From Novosphingobium hassiacum (GTDB taxonomy: Bacteria; Pseudomonadota; Alphaproteobacteria; Sphingomonadales; Sphingomonadaceae): 64,000 bases of DNA. Under the pieces are notes generated by a model. That model saw only the letters and a program-made list of their open reading frames with translations. It was not told where the DNA came from and made no database searches. Location: assembly GCF_014196055.1 (NCBI RefSeq), contig NZ_JACICY010000001.1:310001-374000 (forward strand). The letters run 5' to 3'. The position numbers and the translations under genes are program-made. The stretch's first letter is position 1. The number at the start of each line of letters is the position of its first letter. Positions 61,013 through 64,000 of this stretch are shown piece after piece.

Positions 61013-64000
61013 GTGCAGATCAGGCGATTGAAGCTTTCGGGCTTCAAGAGCTTTGTCGAGCCCGCCGAACTGCGCATCGAACCCGGGCTGACCGGGGTTG
61101 TCGGCCCCAACGGCTGCGGCAAGTCCAACCTGCTCGAAGCGATCCGCTGGGTCATGGGCGAAAGCTCGGCCAAGTCGATGCGCGGTGCAGGGATGGAAGA
61201 CGTGATCTTTGCCGGGACCGCGACGCGCCCTTCGCGCGGGTTCGCCGAAGTGATGCTGACCGCCGATACCGATCCTGACGGGCCGTTCGGCGGGGAGCTT
61301 GAGGTCGTCCGCCGGATCGAGCGGGGCGCGGGGTCGGCCTACCGCGTCAACGGGCGCGATGTGCGGGCCAAGGACGTATCGCTGGTCTTCGCCGATGCCG
61401 CAACCGGGGCGCACAGCCCGGCGCTGGTCAGCCAGGGGCGGATCGCGGCGGTGATCGCGGCCAAACCTGCCGAGCGGCGGATGATGCTCGAGGAAGCGGC
61501 GGGAATCGCGGGGCTGCACGTCCGCCGCCGCGATGCCGAGCAGAAGCTGCGTGCGACCGAGACGAATCTGGCGCGGCTCGAAGACCTGATGTCCGGGCTT
61601 GAAGGCCAGATCGCCACGCTGCGGCGACAGGCGCGCGCGGCCGAACGCTACAAGGCGGTCAGCGAGAAGATCCGCCTGGCCGAGGCGCGGCTGGTGTTTG
61701 CGCGCTGGCGCGATGCGGCTGCGGCAGCAGATGCGGCGCGGGCCGAGGCGAAGGCTGCGGATGAACGTGTGCTGGTCGCGCAAGGCTTGGCCAAGGCGGC
61801 GCAGGACGCACAGCACAAGGCGGCGGCGGCGCTGGCCGAGGCGCGCGACGAACTGTTCGACCGGCGGCAGGATTCGGCGGCGCATGGGCAGCGCATGGCG
61901 TCGCTCAGCGCGCAGCTTGAGGCAGCCGAGCAGCGCGTCGCGGACATCGAGCGACAGCTTGCGCGGATCGAGGCGGATCGTAGCAGCGCGGACCGGCTGA
62001 CCGAGGATGCGGCAGCAGCGATGACGCGGATCGAGGCGGATCTCGTGGCAGCCGAAGCGGCGGTCACGGCGCAGGCGGAGCGTCGTCCAGTGCTGACAGC
62101 GGCGATGGACGATGCCGACCGGGCAGCGCGTGCCGCGGAAGTGGCGCTGGCGCAACGGGTGGCCGAGCAGGCCGGGATCGACGCCGAGTGGCGCGTAGCC
62201 GAGGCTGCGGTAGCGGCTGCGCGGACACAGTTGGCGCGGCTCGATGGCGATGCGGCGCGGCTCGTTGCGCAGGCGGATGCCCTGCAGCGCGAGCCCGACC
62301 CGGGTGCGCAGATCGCCGAGGCGGAAGCGCGGCGGGCGGAAGCTGCGGCTGCTTTGGCGGCGGCGGAAACCGAACGCGCTGGACTGCTGACGCAGCGCGA
62401 CGCGCTTTCGGTGCAACGCGATGCGGCGGGCAATGCGTTGGCGCAGGCGCGCGCGGAACTGGCCGGGATCGAGCGCGAGGCCGACGCCCTCGCACGTGAC
62501 AAGGCTGCGCGCGAAAAGGCGGCGGCGGCCAAGGGACGCGGTGCTTCGGCGCTTGCCGGTTCACGGGCGGCACCTGGCTATGAGCGCGCGCTGGCGGCGG
62601 TGCTCGGGCGCGATGCAGCAGCGCCGGTGGGGCCTGCGCCGAGTGGAGCCGAGGGGCGGTTTTGGACCGGGGCGGAGGCACCTGCCGCGCTGGCGGATGC
62701 GCTGGCGCACCACGTGCCGCAATGCCCGCCCGAGCTTGCCGCGCGGCTGGCGCTGGTGCGGGTGGCAGATAGCGACGATGGGCGCGCGCTGGCTCCGGGC
62801 GAGTGGCTGGTGACCAAGGCCGGGCATTTGCGCCGCTGGGACGGGTTCGTCGCGCGGGGCGAAGGCGCGGCGGAGGCAGCCGCGCTGGAGGCGGAAAATC
62901 GGCTCGCGGGGCTTGCGGCGCTATTGCCCGAGCGGCGCGCGGCGGTGGCTGATGCAGAGACGGCATCGATGGCGGCGCGCAACGCACTGGGCGAGGTTCA
63001 GGCGCGGCTTGGTGGGGTCGAGAAGGCGATCTCTGCGGTATCAGATACCGAACGTTCGGCGTTGCGGGCGCTCGATGCTGCCGAAGCGGCGCAGGCGCGG
63101 ATGGCGCAGCGCAAGGCGGAACTGGCGCGGGCGCAGGGTGAACTCGCTGACCGGCGCGAAAGTGCCGCTGGCGAACTGGTGGCGGCAGAAGGGCGGCGTG
63201 ATGCCCTGCCCGATCCGGCGGCGGGGCGCACGGCACTGGAGTCGGCACGCGTGCGCAACGATGAGGCGCGACGTGGGTTGCAGGCGGCGAGCGCGGGAAT
63301 CGCGTCACTCGAGCAGGAGATCGCGGTCGGCAAGGAGCGGCTGGCAGGGCTGAAGGGCGACGCGCGTGCCTGGACTGCGCGCGCCGGGGACGCAGCCAAG
63401 CGGCTCGCGGAAATGACCGGGCGGCGTGAGGAACTTGAGCAGGAGCGCGCGGTACTGGCGGCCAAACCTGCCGGGCTCATCCGCGAGATCGAACAGGGCG
63501 AGGCGATCCGCAACCGGCTGGCGGGCGAGCTTGCGGCGGCTGAGACCGCGCTGGCGCTGGCGGATGCTGGCGCGAAGGGCGCTGACAGCACGCTTGCGGC
63601 GGCGAACGAGGCGCTGGCGACCGCGCGCGAGGGCCGCGCAGGTGCCTCGGCGCGGGCCGAAAACGAGGATGCGCGACGGCAAGAGATGGCAGGGATTTCA
63701 GGTGAGCGGTTCCAGTGCCCTCCCCCGCTGTTACCCGCGCGGTTCGAGTTCGATTCAGCAACGGTGGCGTCGGCGGGAGACGAAAGCGCGGCGATGGACC
63801 GGCTGGTGGCTGAGCGCGAGCGGATCGGGCCGGTCAATCTGGTCGCGGCTGCCGAACTTGCCGAAGCCGAAGAGCGCCACGGGACGAGCGTTGCCGAACA
63901 GGCCGAACTGACCGAAGCGGTGCATCGACTGCGCGGGTCGATCGGCAACCTCAACCGCGAGGGTCGCGAACGGCTGCGCGCGGCTTTCGAGGCGGTGGAC
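61013..64000 (+). CDS. smc: Chromosome segregation protein SMC, 3' end cut by window edge
   Basis: 996 codons from the GTG at 61013, with GGGGGGACAGGG upstream, open to the window edge. Walker A GPNGCGKSN at 31-39 within the N-terminal head; a Q-loop-like segment ALVSQGRIAAVIAAKPAERR; then a very Ala/Glu/Arg-rich coiled coil, a hinge-like stretch near 510-620, and the return coil. The C-terminal head (signature, Walker B) lies beyond the edge. SMC condenses and segregates the chromosome. Confidence 0.93.
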   Translation, partial: MQIRRLKLSGFKSFVEPAELRIEPGLTGVVGPNGCGKSNLLEAIRWVMGESSAKSMRGAGMEDVIFAGTATRPSRGFAEVMLTADTDPDGPFGGELEVVRRIERGAGSAYRVNGRDVRAKDVSLVFADAATGAHSPALVSQGRIAAVIAAKPAERRMMLEEAAGIAGLHVRRRDAEQKLRATETNLARLEDLMSGLEGQIATLRRQARAAERYKAVSEKIRLAEARLVFARWRDAAAAADAARAEAKAADERVLVAQGLAKAAQDAQHKAAAALAEARDELFDRRQDSAAHGQRMASLSAQLEAAEQRVADIERQLARIEADRSSADRLTEDAAAAMTRIEADLVAAEAAVTAQAERRPVLTAAMDDADRAARAAEVALAQRVAEQAGIDAEWRVAEAAVAAARTQLARLDGDAARLVAQADALQREPDPGAQIAEAEARRAEAAAALAAAETERAGLLTQRDALSVQRDAAGNALAQARAELAGIEREADALARDKAAREKAAAAKGRGASALAGSRAAPGYERALAAVLGRDAAAPVGPAPSGAEGRFWTGAEAPAALADALAHHVPQCPPELAARLALVRVADSDDGRALAPGEWLVTKAGHLRRWDGFVARGEGAAEAAALEAENRLAGLAALLPERRAAVADAETASMAARNALGEVQARLGGVEKAISAVSDTERSALRALDAAEAAQARMAQRKAELARAQGELADRRESAAGELVAAEGRRDALPDPAAGRTALESARVRNDEARRGLQAASAGIASLEQEIAVGKERLAGLKGDARAWTARAGDAAKRLAEMTGRREELEQERAVLAAKPAGLIREIEQGEAIRNRLAGELAAAETALALADAGAKGADSTLAAANEALATAREGRAGASARAENEDARRQEMAGISGERFQCPPPLLPARFEFDSATVASAGDESAAMDRLVAERERIGPVNLVAAAELAEAEERHGTSVAEQAELTEAVHRLRGSIGNLNREGRERLRAAFEAVD

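Overview
The window looks like the chromosome of a GC-rich alphaproteobacterium of the order Sphingomonadales (Novosphingobium/Sphingobium-like). This rests on gene content and family resemblance: an Arg88-type ribosomal protein S12, protocatechuate 4,5-dioxygenase subunits LigA/LigB, a short LOV-HTH photoreceptor like that of Erythrobacter, DUF4402 pilus proteins, and dispersed palindromes in gene borders. No rRNA is present, so the genus is not fixed.

Layout. 1-11545 (minus strand) is the str-S10-spc ribosomal supercluster: rpsL, rpsG, fusA, tuf, then rpsJ, rplC, rplD, rplW, rplB, rpsS, rplV, rpsC, rplP, rpmC, rpsQ, rplN, rplX, rplE and a partial rpsN cut by the left edge. A hairpin with a T-run separates tuf from rpsJ, and a 340-nt structured spacer precedes rplC. 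11906-14130 is an AT-rich island with an EcoRI-type adenine methyltransferase and a DUF262-HNH endonuclease, a likely modification/restriction pair. 14357-15062 is a repeat-rich scar with a frameshifted DUF559 remnant. 15136-21406 holds a terminase-small-subunit-like protein, a TonB-like protein, a winged-helix regulator, a membrane-anchored LuxR-type regulator and, divergent from it, a NarX/NarL-type two-component pair. LigBA and an HWE sensor kinase follow.

25080-28247 is the most unusual segment: an AT-richer run of overlapping genes with two Nudix hydrolases at its ends and, between them, a one-TM protein of unknown family, a NeuD/PglD-like acyltransferase and a histidine-phosphatase-fold protein lacking its second catalytic histidine. 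I recognise no described system with this composition; a nucleotide- or nucleotide-sugar-centred role is an inference.

28559-37234 carries the LOV-HTH regulator, GTP cyclohydrolase I, a renalase-like flavoprotein, a hotdog thioesterase and a tripartite RND efflux pump. 37609-44158 has HU and a chaperone-usher pilus operon built on DUF4402 proteins. 44210-50830 has an HD-domain protein and a likely stress group (YdeP-type molybdoprotein, catalase-like protein, SRPBCC protein, zinc alcohol dehydrogenase). tRNA-Pro(UGG), cyclophilin and MgtE follow. 54746-58690 is a tightly overlapping minus-strand operon: mutY, serine hydrolase, nudC, FrnE-like oxidoreductase. On the plus strand, DUF721, two DsbA-like proteins and the 5' part of smc run off the right edge.
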